A DNA stretch of 64,000 bases, from the NCBI RefSeq assembly GCF_003386235.1, contig NZ_QRDZ01000002.1, positions 186,001 through 250,000 of the forward strand, given 5' to 3'. Origin of the DNA: Cohnella phaseoli (GTDB lineage: Bacteria > Bacillota > Bacilli > Paenibacillales > Paenibacillaceae). How positions within the stretch are numbered: the stretch's first letter is position 1; the number at the start of each line of letters is the position of its first letter. Made by a program: the position numbers and the translations under genes. The notes beneath the pieces were generated by a model. That model worked only from the letters and a program-made list of their open reading frames with translations. It did no database searches and was not told the origin of the DNA. This document shows, piece after piece, positions 17,330 through 26,135 of this stretch.

Positions 17330-18643
17330 CTATCCCCGTCTTCCTCTGCGCTTCAACTGGTTTTGCCGGATTTTATCTTCCATCCCCTGCTCGGTCGCCT
17401 CGTAAAAAACGCTGGAAGACAGCTTGTCCGGCAAATAACTCTGTTCGACGTAGTGGCCGGGATAATCGTGCGGGTACTTGTAGCCGACGTGGCCGAGCTT
17501 CTTGGCCCCGCTGTAGTGCGCATCCCGCAAGTGCAGCGGAACCTCCGCCGATTTGATCGTATCGAAGGCCGTCATCATCTTCCCGATCGTCACGGCGATC
17601 GCGTTCGATTTCGGACTCTCCACGGCGAACAGAATCGCCTGAGCCACAATATATTTGGACTCCGGCCAGCCGATGCGGTGATAAGCTTCCATGGCGCTGA
17701 CCGCCTGTACCATCGCCTGCGGGTTGGCCAATCCGATGTCTTCGCTGCAGGCGACCGTCAGTCGCCGCAGGAACACCATCGGGTCCATGCCCAGCTTCTC
17801 CACCGCGTAGAGAAACCAGAACAAGGCCGCATCGCTCGAGCCCCGCACGCTCTTGTGGAACGCGGACAGCACATCGTACTGCGTCGATTCGTCGGCTTGT
17901 ACCGACGGTTGGCGAATCGATTCCACCGCGATATCCAGCGTTACGCGGACGGTTCCGTCCAGCTCCGAGGGCGTCGTCACCGCGGCCAATTCCAGGGCAG
18001 TCAGCGCTCGGCGTATGTCGCCGTTAGCCATCGATGCGATATGCTCCAGCGCCTCTTCATCCGCCTGCAGCTTCATAAAGCCAAGTCCTTTGGCCGAATC
18101 GGCCAAAGCCCTGCGCATTGCCGCAAGCGAATGCTCCTTCGTGAGCGGCTCCAGCCGGAACAGCGTCGAGCGGGAGAGCAGGGCTCCGTTCACGGAGTGG
18201 AACGGATTTTCCGTAGTGGCCCCGATGAAAACGATAATGCCCCGCTCTACGGCCGGAAGCAGCGCATCCTGCCTGGCGCTGTTGAATCTATGCACCTCGT
18301 CGAGGAAGAGAATCGTTTTGCGTCCGTACATATTTTTATTTCTCTCCGCCTGGTCGATCACCTCGCGTACGTCCTTGACGGACGCATCGACGGCGTTCAG
18401 CCGCACGAAGTCGCCCTGCGTCTGCCGCGAAATAATGTGCGCCAGCGTCGTCTTTCCGCATCCCGGAGGGCCGAACAGCAAAATGGACGATACGACGTCT
18501 CCTTCAATCGCCCTCCGAAGCAGCTTCCCCGGTCCGACCACATGCTCCTGCCCGATATATTCGTCAAGCGTCTCCGGGCGCATCCGATCGGCCAGCAGCC
18601 GTCCGCGCGGCTCCGCTTCCGCTTGATAGCTGAACAAATCCAT
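17330..18643 (-). CDS. rarA: Replication-associated recombination ATPase RarA (MgsA)
   Basis: An AAA+ clamp-loader-like ATPase acting at stalled replication forks (437 residues). It has Walker A GPPGCGKTT, Walker B ILFLDEVHRFN, a sensor GATTENP, and the C-terminal tetramerisation domain (YVEQSYLPDKL near the end). I chose the ATG at 18643 (MDLFSYQ) with an AAAGGCGGG site; an ATG ten codons upstream lacks one. In Bacillus this gene directly follows tcdA; here the coat cluster lies between them. Confidence 0.93.
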   Translation of the reverse strand: MDLFSYQAEAEPRGRLLADRMRPETLDEYIGQEHVVGPGKLLRRAIEGDVVSSILLFGPPGCGKTTLAHIISRQTQGDFVRLNAVDASVKDVREVIDQAERNKNMYGRKTILFLDEVHRFNSARQDALLPAVERGIIVFIGATTENPFHSVNGALLSRSTLFRLEPLTKEHSLAAMRRALADSAKGLGFMKLQADEEALEHIASMANGDIRRALTALELAAVTTPSELDGTVRVTLDIAVESIRQPSVQADESTQYDVLSAFHKSVRGSSDAALFWFLYAVEKLGMDPMVFLRRLTVACSEDIGLANPQAMVQAVSAMEAYHRIGWPESKYIVAQAILFAVESPKSNAIAVTIGKMMTAFDTIKSAEVPLHLRDAHYSGAKKLGHVGYKYPHDYPGHYVEQSYLPDKLSSSVFYEATEQGMEDKIRQNQLKRRGRRG

Positions 18644-18707
18644 TCGTATTCCCGCCTTTCTCCTCTCTATCATAGCAGAAACTCGCGTTTCCAGAAAGAG
18701 AAAGCGA

Positions 18708-19775
18708 TCATACGTTCCCTAATACCCCGTATATCTCCTCCTTCACAATCTCTCTTCTCTCGCGGATGTAATTGCGAATAACGTTCGGCTCTCCGATAAA
18801 ATCCCGATACAGCCATTTGCGGCTGCCGTCGTCCTTCATGTACGGCGCGATCTTCCCCATCATCCTCTCGGCGACCGGCAGCAGCCGCTTTTCCGTGAAC
18901 GGCCCGTTCAGAGCATATTCCAAAATGGACCGGTACTGTCTGCGAACAGACGGGAATTTCATCAGCTTGCTCGTCAACGCATTGTAACCCTCTACGTTCA
19001 CCAGATCGCTCTCCACGATGCGCCCGTAGCAATTTCGCCCCCATGTGCCCTCGTAATCCCAAGGAATCATTCTTAGCTTGCCTGTTTTTCCGCTGCGGTA
19101 GATCGCATAGTTTTGCTCGAAGCCGTCGTAATTGCCGGTCAGCACCGCCCCGGCCAGCCATCTCAGGTAGTTGTCCACATCCAGACGGGAACGGATAAAA
19201 GCCTCGACTCGCGCGCCGCGGAGCGTGTTCACCCCTCTGATGAACGAGCTCAGCTTCGCTTTTTCCCCGTTCGAGCCAAAGCGGTGTTCATACCCGGCGA
19301 GCAGCGATCTTTTCGGACGATCCGATTCCGATGAGATCAGCCCGAAATCGGCCCGATTGTTGATCGCGTAAAACAACGACGAAGCCCCTATTTTCCTGTT
19401 GGTAAAAAACCGTCTTCCCACGCCTTCGATTTCCAGATACACGCCTTTGGGCTCGTCGTTAACCATAAGCATCACATGCTTAGTGCGAGGGGCCGGTACG
19501 CCGAGCATCGGGAAGAAGGCAAAGGAAAGCGCATTGCGAATCATCGAAGGATCGTCGTATTCGGCATTATAATGAAAAGCTTGATTGGCTCGGACGACTT
19601 CGTAAGACTTTTTCGAATAGCTTCGGGTATGTCCTCCCCGGTATCGAACCGACACCGAGGTTGTTGCGCCGTTGGTGCTCATTTTGCCGGGAACGTACCG
19701 ATCGTTCCATAAATTTTTTTCAAGCTCGCGGCTCGCTTCGTTGCCCAGCCTTATCGATCTGACCGGTAGAGGCAT
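18708..19775 (-). CDS. cotH: CotH-type spore coat protein kinase
   Basis: A 355-residue protein of the CotH family, atypical kinases that phosphorylate coat proteins such as CotB and CotG during coat assembly in the mother cell. The signature segment is present: GNYDGFEQNYAIY (residues 214-226), then GKLRMIPWDYEGTWG (residues 232-246) with the presumed catalytic/metal-binding aspartates (Asp217, Asp240). The N-terminal half includes VSVRYRGGHTRSYSKKSYEV, typical of the family. No signal peptide is seen, so it is cytosolic. It is directly downstream of a low-complexity coat protein gene, its likely substrate, and close to a CotB-like gene. Confidence 0.88.
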   Translation of the reverse strand: MPLPVRSIRLGNEASRELEKNLWNDRYVPGKMSTNGATTSVSVRYRGGHTRSYSKKSYEVVRANQAFHYNAEYDDPSMIRNALSFAFFPMLGVPAPRTKHVMLMVNDEPKGVYLEIEGVGRRFFTNRKIGASSLFYAINNRADFGLISSESDRPKRSLLAGYEHRFGSNGEKAKLSSFIRGVNTLRGARVEAFIRSRLDVDNYLRWLAGAVLTGNYDGFEQNYAIYRSGKTGKLRMIPWDYEGTWGRNCYGRIVESDLVNVEGYNALTSKLMKFPSVRRQYRSILEYALNGPFTEKRLLPVAERMMGKIAPYMKDDGSRKWLYRDFIGEPNVIRNYIRERREIVKEEIYGVLGNV

Positions 19776-19872
19776 GCATTCTCCGCCCTCTCTTGATGCG
19801 TCGTCTCCATCAGCGTATGTCGCCCCGGCATTGGCGGAAACGGCATCCGTCTAATTCGCCGGACGGCAAAGA

Positions 19873-19902
19873 AGCCCTTTCGGCCGCGCAAGCGAAAGGG
19901 CT
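19873..19902 (-). terminator. Hairpin between the CotG-like gene and cotH
   Basis: A perfect 10-bp stem (AGCCCTTTCG/CGAAAGGGCT) with a 10-base loop is followed by TTCTTTG on the minus strand. It lies between two same-strand coat genes and may partly terminate the very strongly expressed upstream gene. Confidence 0.6.
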
Positions 19903-19950
19903 CCGTTACGAAGGGCGCGCATGCGATACAATTACGCAGCTCCGGCGGCG

Positions 19951-20559
19951 TCAGCCGCGTTTAGTGCAAGGGCGTTTGCGGCCTTTGCCGCGCTTGTGGC
20001 ATTGACAGCGATGTCCGGTCCGACCTCGGGTTGGGCGGCAACCGCAGCGCTTTTTCTTAGGACCCGCGGAGTGCCCTCCGGTATGTCCGCCAGTGTGTCC
20101 CACAGTGCGCCCGATCGTATGGCCGGGGTGCCCGCCCGTGTGACCGGTGTGGCCGCCCGTGTGGCCGGGATGACCGCCAGTGTTGCCTGGATGACCGCCC
20201 GTGTGACCGGGATGGCCGCCGGTGTTGCCGCCCATATAACCGGGATACCCGCCGGTATGGCCCGGATGACCGCCTGTATGACCGGTGCCTCCAGTGCGGT
20301 TATGGCCGCCCGTATGCCCACCGGTATGGCCGCCGTTATAGCCTCCGGTCCCTCCTGTGCCTGTTCCCCATTGTCCCCACGACTGGTGCCCGTGGTCCGG
20401 TCCCGTATCGATCGGCTCGCCCCCCGAATGATGCTCTTTCGGAGCACACTTAGTCGGAGGCTTCCGTCTCTTCCTTTTTCCTCCGCCCGTCCACCAGCAT
20501 TTGCATTTGCGGACGCGCTTCGGGCAGCGTTTCTTGGCCCCATGCAGCAGCATGCTCAA
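19951..20559 (-). CDS. CotG-like His/Gly/Thr-rich spore coat protein
   Basis: A 202-residue low-complexity protein. The basic, cysteine-containing N-terminal arm (KKRCPKRVRKCKCWW) and the C-terminal arm (RCGCRPTRGRTGHRCQCHK and a KRGKGRKRP tail) flank a core (residues about 68-165) of HTGGHPG-type heptads with slight variants. It resembles CotG-class coat structural proteins in architecture, not in exact repeat. The start is TTG at 20559 with GGAGGTG eight bases upstream, and this frame is preferred over an Ala/Ile-rich frame. The threonines are candidate targets of the CotH kinase downstream. Crosslinking or metal binding through His is inferred. Confidence 0.75.
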   Translation of the reverse strand: MSMLLHGAKKRCPKRVRKCKCWWTGGGKRKRRKPPTKCAPKEHHSGGEPIDTGPDHGHQSWGQWGTGTGGTGGYNGGHTGGHTGGHNRTGGTGHTGGHPGHTGGYPGYMGGNTGGHPGHTGGHPGNTGGHPGHTGGHTGHTGGHPGHTIGRTVGHTGGHTGGHSAGPKKKRCGCRPTRGRTGHRCQCHKRGKGRKRPCTKRG

Positions 20560-20813
20560 TGAAACTGCACCTCCTGTGTAAGATCATACAGTTTATGAGC
20601 TATGGCCGATCTTCGATAGAGACAGGCGCAGAATTGGAATGAAAAGAGGCTGATCGCCCTCGGATAAATGCGGATTTTTGACGGGTGTTCGGACAACCAA
20701 CCGTATCCTCCCGGCTTGACGTCACATAAATGTAGAGTACAACCTGTTTTGCTTCGGACACAGAGCGATAGCCAAACGACCAATCCCGACCCGCAAGGAG
20801 GTGAGCCCGAATC

Positions 20814-21470
20814 GTGATCGATTACGCCAATGAATTCGTCGCCTTGACGGTTGCAGACTTGCGACAGGTCGTTCACGGCCAGCTCGTCGACCAAAGCGCA
20901 GAGCTTATCGTGCTGTACGACGGAATCCGCTTCATGTATGTGCCGCTCGTCCATATCGAGCAGTTAACGCGGTATCCGTCTCCCTCCGGCATGACGGGGA
21001 AAATCCCCGAGTCTCCGCTCGGTCCTGCCGAACACTTATCCCATCGCAAGGTGCTGCTGAACGCCAAAGGCGTATTCGCGGAGCTGTACGTCGCGGGAAA
21101 CCGAACGATTCACGGCTACGTCACCAGCGTCATGACCGACTTCTTCGTCTTCCACTCGCCGTTGCACCGCTCGCTCTGCGTCTCGATGCGGCATCTGAAA
21201 ATTTTTGCCCCTTACGACGACGGGCAGCTTCCGTATGCGCTCGGGCCGAATCGTTTTCCCTTCTACCCTCCGACAGCCCCGCTTGCCCGCACATTCGACC
21301 GACAGCTTCAAAAATTCGAAAACGAATTCGTTATTTTGGATTTGGGAGAGCAGCCGCGAAAAAGCGGACTGCTGAAATCCGTCGCCAACAATCTGGTCGA
21401 GCTCGCAGCCGCGGACGGAACGAGCACCTATATTCATCTGGATCACGTCCGAACGATCCATCTTCCTTAA
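20814..21470 (+). CDS. CotB-like spore coat protein
   Basis: A 218-residue protein with two similar small beta-rich (Lsm-like) modules. The first is at residues 11-50 (VHGQLVDQSAELIVLYDGIRF, then YVPLVHIEQL) and the second at about 180-216 (SVANNLVELAAADGTSTYIHLDHVRTI). Such modules occur in CotB and related coat proteins. It lacks the long Ser-rich phosphorylated tail of Bacillus CotB. The start is GTG, with AAGGAGGTGA at good spacing. It is divergent from the CotG-like gene, with a 254-bp intergenic region that shows no further gene. Family assignment is moderately sure. Confidence 0.65.
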   Translation: MIDYANEFVALTVADLRQVVHGQLVDQSAELIVLYDGIRFMYVPLVHIEQLTRYPSPSGMTGKIPESPLGPAEHLSHRKVLLNAKGVFAELYVAGNRTIHGYVTSVMTDFFVFHSPLHRSLCVSMRHLKIFAPYDDGQLPYALGPNRFPFYPPTAPLARTFDRQLQKFENEFVILDLGEQPRKSGLLKSVANNLVELAAADGTSTYIHLDHVRTIHLP

Positions 21471-21500
21471 GGGGCTGTCCCGAAAGCCGACTGGCTTGCG

Positions 21501-21656
21501 ATGAAAGATAAACAAAGAAGGGGTATGTACTCCCGCTGACGCCTCATACGCTCCTGAAATCGCCTTGCCACGGGTTTCCCCGTTCGGATTTCAGTAGCGT
21601 ATGGCATCGGAAGGAGGTACATCCCCCTCTTACTTTTATCTTCGGTGATCTTTCAT
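21501..21656. repeat. 156-bp imperfect inverted repeat between convergent genes
   Basis: The outer arms atgaaagat (21501-21509) and atctttcat (21648-21656) enclose further paired blocks: the gggtatgtactcccg/ggaggtacatcccc region, catacgctcctgaaatc/gatttcagtagcgtatg, and an inner acggg/cccgt. The whole region can fold into one long hairpin. It sits between the convergent CotB-like and tcdA genes. It is much longer than a terminator and may be a MITE-like element or a structured RNA. Confidence 0.8.
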
Positions 21657-21671
21657 AGCGACTCGGTCTGC

Positions 21672-22436
21672 TTAGTTATCGGAAGAACGCTTAGCCCCGG
21701 CTTCCACCAGCTCGCGGAACACGACGCTGACCATAATCAGCCCCGCGACCGGAGGCACGAACGCATTGCTCGCGGGCGGCTGCTGCGCTTTACGAATTTC
21801 CGGCGCGGTGTCCGGAACGATCCGCTGCGTCACGTCTTCCCGCGGCTTAACCGGCTCCTCCGTCGAGAACACGACTTTGACGCCCTTCTTGATCCCGGCT
21901 TCGCGCAGTTTTCTGCGAACGACGCGGGCGATCGGGTCGACCGTCGTCTTCGAGATGTCGGCGACCTGAAACCGGCTGGGGTCCATCTTGTTCGCCGCAC
22001 CCATGCTGGAGATGACCGGAATGCCGCGCTCAAGGCACTGCTTGATCAGATGGACCTTGTAGACGATCGTATCCGACGCGTCGACCACATAGTCCAGCGG
22101 ATACTTGAACAGCTCCTCGTATGTCTCTTCCGTATAGAACATCCTCAGCGCGATCGCGTCGCATTCGGGATTGATCAGCTTGATCCGTTCCTTCATCAGC
22201 TCCGCCTTTGGCTGGCCGACGGTTGTCGTCAACGCGTGAACCTGACGATTGACATTCGTAATATCGACGACGTCTTTATCGATCAGAATAATGCGGCCGA
22301 TGCCCGAACGGGCCAGCGCCTCGGCGGCAATGCCGCCGACTCCGCCGATGCCGAGCACGGCCACCGTGCTCCCCTTCAGTGTCTCGAGCCCTTCGGGTCC
22401 GATCGCCAGCTCTGTTCTGGAAAATTGGTGCAGCAT
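21672..22436 (-). CDS. tcdA: tRNA threonylcarbamoyladenosine dehydratase TcdA
   Basis: An E1-like enzyme that cyclises t6A at tRNA position 37 to ct6A, using ATP (254 residues). It has the ThiF/MoeB-type nucleotide fold: VAVLGIGGVGGIAAEALARSG (residues about 26-46), DKDVVDITNVNRQ with the Arg that contacts ATP, and VVDASDTIVYKVHLI. The last part, VPDTAPEIRKAQQPPASNAFVPPVAGLIM, is typical of TcdA. It follows aspS by 20 bp and is the third gene of the T-box-controlled hisS-aspS-tcdA transcript, as in Bacillus (yrvM). Confidence 0.92.
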   Translation of the reverse strand: MLHQFSRTELAIGPEGLETLKGSTVAVLGIGGVGGIAAEALARSGIGRIILIDKDVVDITNVNRQVHALTTTVGQPKAELMKERIKLINPECDAIALRMFYTEETYEELFKYPLDYVVDASDTIVYKVHLIKQCLERGIPVISSMGAANKMDPSRFQVADISKTTVDPIARVVRRKLREAGIKKGVKVVFSTEEPVKPREDVTQRIVPDTAPEIRKAQQPPASNAFVPPVAGLIMVSVVFRELVEAGAKRSSDN

Positions 22437-22456
22437 CGCAGGCTCGCTCCTTTGAA

Positions 22457-24289
22457 TTAACCTTGACTTTCCGTTTCGTCGGAAGGCTGGGCCTCCGGAG
22501 CGGCGTTCTTCGCTTGCGCCGCAACCGCCTTAGCCGACAGCCTGATATGCAGATCCTCCAGTTGGCGCTCCGCGACCGGCGACGGAGCGTCGCACAGCAA
22601 ATCGGTAGCGCTGGCCGTCTTCGGAAACGCGATCGTCTCGCGCAGGTTCGTGCGTCCCGTCAGCAGCATGACCAAGCGATCCAGACCGAAGGCAATGCCG
22701 CCGTGCGGAGGCGTGCCGTATTCGAAAGCATCGAGGAAGAAGCCGAACTTCTCCTTCGCCTCCTCCAGAGAGAAGCCGAGCGCCTTGAACATTTGCTCTT
22801 GCACATCGCGGCGATAAATCCGCATCGAGCCGCCTCCGACTTCGTAACCGTTCAGCACGATGTCGTAGGCTTGCGCGCGGATCGCGCCCGGATCGCTGTC
22901 GAACAGCGCCAGATCTTCGTCGTTCGGACGCGTGAACGGATGGTGTTCCGCGACGAAACGCTTCGCTTCCTCGTCCCAGCCAAGCAGCGGGAAGTCGACG
23001 ACCCACAGGAACTTGTACGCGTTGTTGTCGATCAGACCCAGCTCGCGGCCGACCTTGAGACGCAGATTGCCCATGACGTCCGCGGCGGTCTTCAGCTTAT
23101 CGGCGGAGAACGTCAGCAAGTCGCCTTCCTCGACGTTCAGACGCTCGGTCAGCGCGGCAATTTCCTCCGGCTTAAAGAACTTCACGATCGGTCCGTTCCA
23201 CTTGCCTTCCTTCACCGTAATCCAGGCGATGCCCTTGCCGCCGTAACGCGCCGCGAACGGCTGCAGATCGTCGAGCTCCTTGCGGCTCCAGCTGGCGCAG
23301 CCTTTGGCGTTAAGCGCCTTGACGACGCCTCCGGCAGCGGCTACGGACGCGAACACCTTGACGTCGCTGCCTTTGACGATGTCCGTAACGTCCTCGATCT
23401 CAAGGCCGAAGCGCAGGTCCGGCTTGTCGGAGCCGTACTTGTGGATGGCGTCGTGATACGTCAGGCGCTGGAACGGAGTCGGAATGTCGACGCCGATCGT
23501 CTCGCGGAACAGGCGCGCCATTAATTGTTCCATCATGCCGAGAAGCTGCTCCTGGGACAGGAACGACGTCTCGATATCGACTTGCGTAAACTCCGGCTGG
23601 CGATCTGCGCGGAGGTCTTCGTCGCGGAAGCAGCGCGCCACTTGATAGTAGCGCTCCAGGCCGCCGATCATGAGCAGCTGCTTAAACAGCTGCGGCGACT
23701 GCGGCAGCGCGAAAAACTCGCCCGGGTGAACGCGGCTCGGCACCAGATAGTCGCGCGCGCCTTCCGGCGTGCTGAGCGTCAAGATCGGCGTTTCTACATC
23801 GATAAAGCCGTTCTCGTCGAGGAAATCGCGGAACACCTTTGTCGCCTTCGAGCGGAGTCGCAGCGTCTTCTGCATCTCCGGACGACGCAGGTCGAGGTAA
23901 CGATACTTCAAGCGCAGCGACTCGTCCACCTCCACGCCGTCTTCGATCGGGAACGGAGGCGTCTTGGCCGCATTGATTACTTCTACCTCGGTTACTTGAA
24001 CTTCAATTTCTCCGGTCGCCAGGTTCGCGTTGTACGTCTCCGGGTCGCGCTCGACGATTTTGCCCGTTACGGCCAATACGTATTCGTTACGCGCACGGCT
24101 GCCGAGCTCAAGCGCTTCCTTGGAAATTTCCGGGTTAAACACGATTTGCACGATTCCCGTGCGATCGCGCAGGTCGATGAAGAGCAGCCCGCCGAAATCG
24201 CGCCAGCCCTGCACCCATCCGTTCAGCACGACGGTCTGCCCGACATGCTCCTTCGTTAAAATTCCGCAGTCGTTCGTTTTAAGCATCAT
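22457..24289 (-). CDS. aspS: Aspartyl-tRNA synthetase
   Basis: A class II tRNA synthetase that charges tRNA-Asp (610 residues). It has the N-terminal anticodon-binding OB fold ([25 protein letters not shown]), catalytic motifs 2 ([19 protein letters not shown]) and 3 ([13 protein letters not shown]), and the bacterial GAD insertion. I chose the ATG at 24289 (MMLKTNDCG), with AAGGGG about ten bases upstream. A longer frame from 24322 overlaps hisS and has no site. The gap after hisS is 17 bp. Whether it is strictly Asp-specific or also charges Asn cannot be decided here. Confidence 0.96.
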   Translation of the reverse strand: MMLKTNDCGILTKEHVGQTVVLNGWVQGWRDFGGLLFIDLRDRTGIVQIVFNPEISKEALELGSRARNEYVLAVTGKIVERDPETYNANLATGEIEVQVTEVEVINAAKTPPFPIEDGVEVDESLRLKYRYLDLRRPEMQKTLRLRSKATKVFRDFLDENGFIDVETPILTLSTPEGARDYLVPSRVHPGEFFALPQSPQLFKQLLMIGGLERYYQVARCFRDEDLRADRQPEFTQVDIETSFLSQEQLLGMMEQLMARLFRETIGVDIPTPFQRLTYHDAIHKYGSDKPDLRFGLEIEDVTDIVKGSDVKVFASVAAAGGVVKALNAKGCASWSRKELDDLQPFAARYGGKGIAWITVKEGKWNGPIVKFFKPEEIAALTERLNVEEGDLLTFSADKLKTAADVMGNLRLKVGRELGLIDNNAYKFLWVVDFPLLGWDEEAKRFVAEHHPFTRPNDEDLALFDSDPGAIRAQAYDIVLNGYEVGGGSMRIYRRDVQEQMFKALGFSLEEAKEKFGFFLDAFEYGTPPHGGIAFGLDRLVMLLTGRTNLRETIAFPKTASATDLLCDAPSPVAERQLEDLHIRLSAKAVAAQAKNAAPEAQPSDETESQG

Positions 24290-24306
24290 CTGTAATCTTC
24301 CCCTTT

Positions 24307-25566
24307 TTAGGTTGTCATCCATTTCTTAATCGTATCTGCCAGTTCACTCAGCTTCACAGCCGTTTGCTCGCCGCCGTTCATCGGACGGAGAGAAATTTCT
24401 CCCCGATCCAGCTCATCGTCGCCCAGCACAGCCGCATAGCGGGCTCCGCTGCGCTCAGCCGCCTTAAATTGCGCCTTCGTCTTGCGTCCGAGATAATCTC
24501 GCTCGGCGGCAATTCCCGCGTCGCGCAGCCGCTGCGCCAATCCGGGAGCCGCTTGCTCCGCCCTCTCGCCCAGCGCGACGATGTAGACATCCGCCCCGCT
24601 GCCCAGATCGGGCTTAATGCCTTGACTCTCCAGCAGCAGCAGCGTCCGCTCCAGTCCGAGTCCCAAACCTACGCCCGGCTTATCGTCTCCGCCAACCTCG
24701 GCCACGAGCCCATTATACCGGCCGCCGCCGCCGATCGTGTCGATCGCGCCGATGCCCTGAGCCTTGTACTCGAACGCGGTATGCGTGTAATAATCCAGTC
24801 CTCTGACCAGCTTCGGGTTCAGTCGGTAAGGAATGCTCATCTCGTCCAGACATTCGCGCACGCGCGCAAAGTGTTTCTCGCACTCCTCGTCCAGACTGTC
24901 CAGAATCGACGGAGCGTCCGCGAACTTATCCTGGTCGACTTTGCAGTCGAGCACCCGGAGCGGATTGCGGTCGATTCTTGCTTGGCAATCCTTGCACAAG
25001 CTTTCCCGCATCGGCTGCAAGAACGCAAGCAGCTTTTCCCGGAAGGCCGCCCGAACCGCCGGCGTGCCGACGGAATTCAAATCGACCGTTACGCCTGTCA
25101 GCCCCAGCTCCCGATAGAAGTGATACCCCAAGGCGATCACTTCCGCGTCGAGCGCCGGATCGTCGGAGCCGATCGCCTCTACGCCGAACTGATGGAACTG
25201 GCGGTATCTGCCGGCTTGCGCGCGCTCGTATCGGAACATCGGCCCGATATAGTACAGCTTCGCGATGTCGGGATCGCCATACAGCTTATTCTCCACATAA
25301 GAACGGACGACGCCGGCCGTCCCTTCCGGACGAAGCGTCATGCTGCGCTCGCCGCGATCCTCGAACGTGTACATCTCTTTCTCGACGATGTCCGTCGTCT
25401 CGCCGACACCGCGCTTGAACAGCTCGGTTCCTTCGAAGATCGGCGTTCTAATCTCCCTGAATCTGTAACGCCGGCAAATGTCGCGAGCCGTGCTCTCTAC
25501 GTATTGCCAAAGCTCGGAATTGCCGGGCATAATGTCCTGCGTGCCCGGAGGCTTCTGAAAACCCAT
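24307..25566 (-). CDS. hisS: Histidyl-tRNA synthetase
   Basis: Charges tRNA-His (419 residues, class II). The N-terminal PPGTQDIMP, motif 2 ([23 protein letters not shown]), the histidine-A signature [15 protein letters not shown], and motif 3 [13 protein letters not shown] are all present, followed by the anticodon-binding domain. I prefer the ATG at 25566 (MGFQKPPG) with AGGGGAG eleven bases upstream; a GTG four codons earlier is too close to that site. It is the first gene after the T-box leader. Confidence 0.96.
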   Translation of the reverse strand: MGFQKPPGTQDIMPGNSELWQYVESTARDICRRYRFREIRTPIFEGTELFKRGVGETTDIVEKEMYTFEDRGERSMTLRPEGTAGVVRSYVENKLYGDPDIAKLYYIGPMFRYERAQAGRYRQFHQFGVEAIGSDDPALDAEVIALGYHFYRELGLTGVTVDLNSVGTPAVRAAFREKLLAFLQPMRESLCKDCQARIDRNPLRVLDCKVDQDKFADAPSILDSLDEECEKHFARVRECLDEMSIPYRLNPKLVRGLDYYTHTAFEYKAQGIGAIDTIGGGGRYNGLVAEVGGDDKPGVGLGLGLERTLLLLESQGIKPDLGSGADVYIVALGERAEQAAPGLAQRLRDAGIAAERDYLGRKTKAQFKAAERSGARYAAVLGDDELDRGEISLRPMNGGEQTAVKLSELADTIKKWMTT

Positions 25567-25631
25567 CGTTCTTATCACTCCCCTGCTTGTGCTTCAATTC
25601 CAAACAAGCTTGCCGAAAGCCGATGAGGATC

Positions 25632-25975
25632 AAAAAAGCCCCCGTCCCATGGCGATCTCAATAAAGATCGTCAGGGACGAGAGCTTGTCGTTACGCTCCC
25701 GCGGTGCCACCCGTCGTTCAAGTCTGTCTAATCGACAGAGGCTTGCTGCTTTCGCCCGGTTAACGCCCGGCTGCGCCGCAATGCTACTGAGCCGAACCCG
25801 ACAATGCGTCAGGCAGGCGGTTCCCATCGGGTTCTCGGGGAGGTCGTTCGTCCGATCATTGCCGGAAAGCTTGCAGCCGAAGGCTTTCCTCTCTGTGGGC
25901 ATGGGGCCGGATTACTTATTCCCGTCGTCGAATCTGAGGCTTTGGAAATACAGTTTGGAAATACAGATGTAATTT
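25632..25975 (-). promoter_or_regulatory. T-box riboswitch leader of hisS-aspS-tcdA
   Basis: The minus-strand leader contains the invariant T-box CGGGTGGCACCGCGGG (about 25698-25713). A terminator follows (arms CGTCCC and CGATCT paired with AGATCG and GGGACG, 25632-25682, ending in six T). Stem I would lie at about 25790-25930. A GAAC-GAC-C segment places a candidate specifier GAC (Asp) at 25843-25845, but folding is needed to confirm it. Uncharged tRNA should favour the antiterminator and allow transcription into hisS. Confidence 0.92.
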
Positions 25976-26004
25976 ATTGTAGTCTGTTGCGCAGCGGCTG
26001 TCAA
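25976..26004 (-). promoter_or_regulatory. Sigma-A promoter of the hisS operon
   Basis: A consensus TTGACA (25999-26004), a 17-bp spacer and TACAAT (25976-25981) on the minus strand. Predicted transcription start near 25969, immediately before the T-box leader. Confidence 0.9.
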
Positions 26005-26084
26005 GGAATTCGCACATTCGCTCGCTCATTCGTATCATTCGCCCTTAATTGCCCGTTAATACAAGTAGCCCTTCCCTTAAACTC

Positions 26085-26093
26085 TGATATAAT
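26085..26093 (+). promoter_or_regulatory. Extended -10 promoter of the two-component system
   Basis: TGATATAAT forms an extended -10 element about 43 bp before the histidine kinase start. No good -35 is seen. Confidence 0.55.
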
Positions 26094-26135
26094 GACAGCG
26101 TATTCAGGATTACAGGGAAGAAGGACGGCGATCGC

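Noticed and set aside
19932..20543. Ala/Ile-rich alternative frame over the CotG-like gene
   Set aside because: The repeat keeps several frames open, but only the His/Gly/Thr frame has a good ribosome-binding site, cysteine pairs and basic arms.
20560..20813. Sigma-K promoters for the coat genes
   Set aside because: Several CATA-like stretches exist, but none has correct spacing to a second element on either strand.
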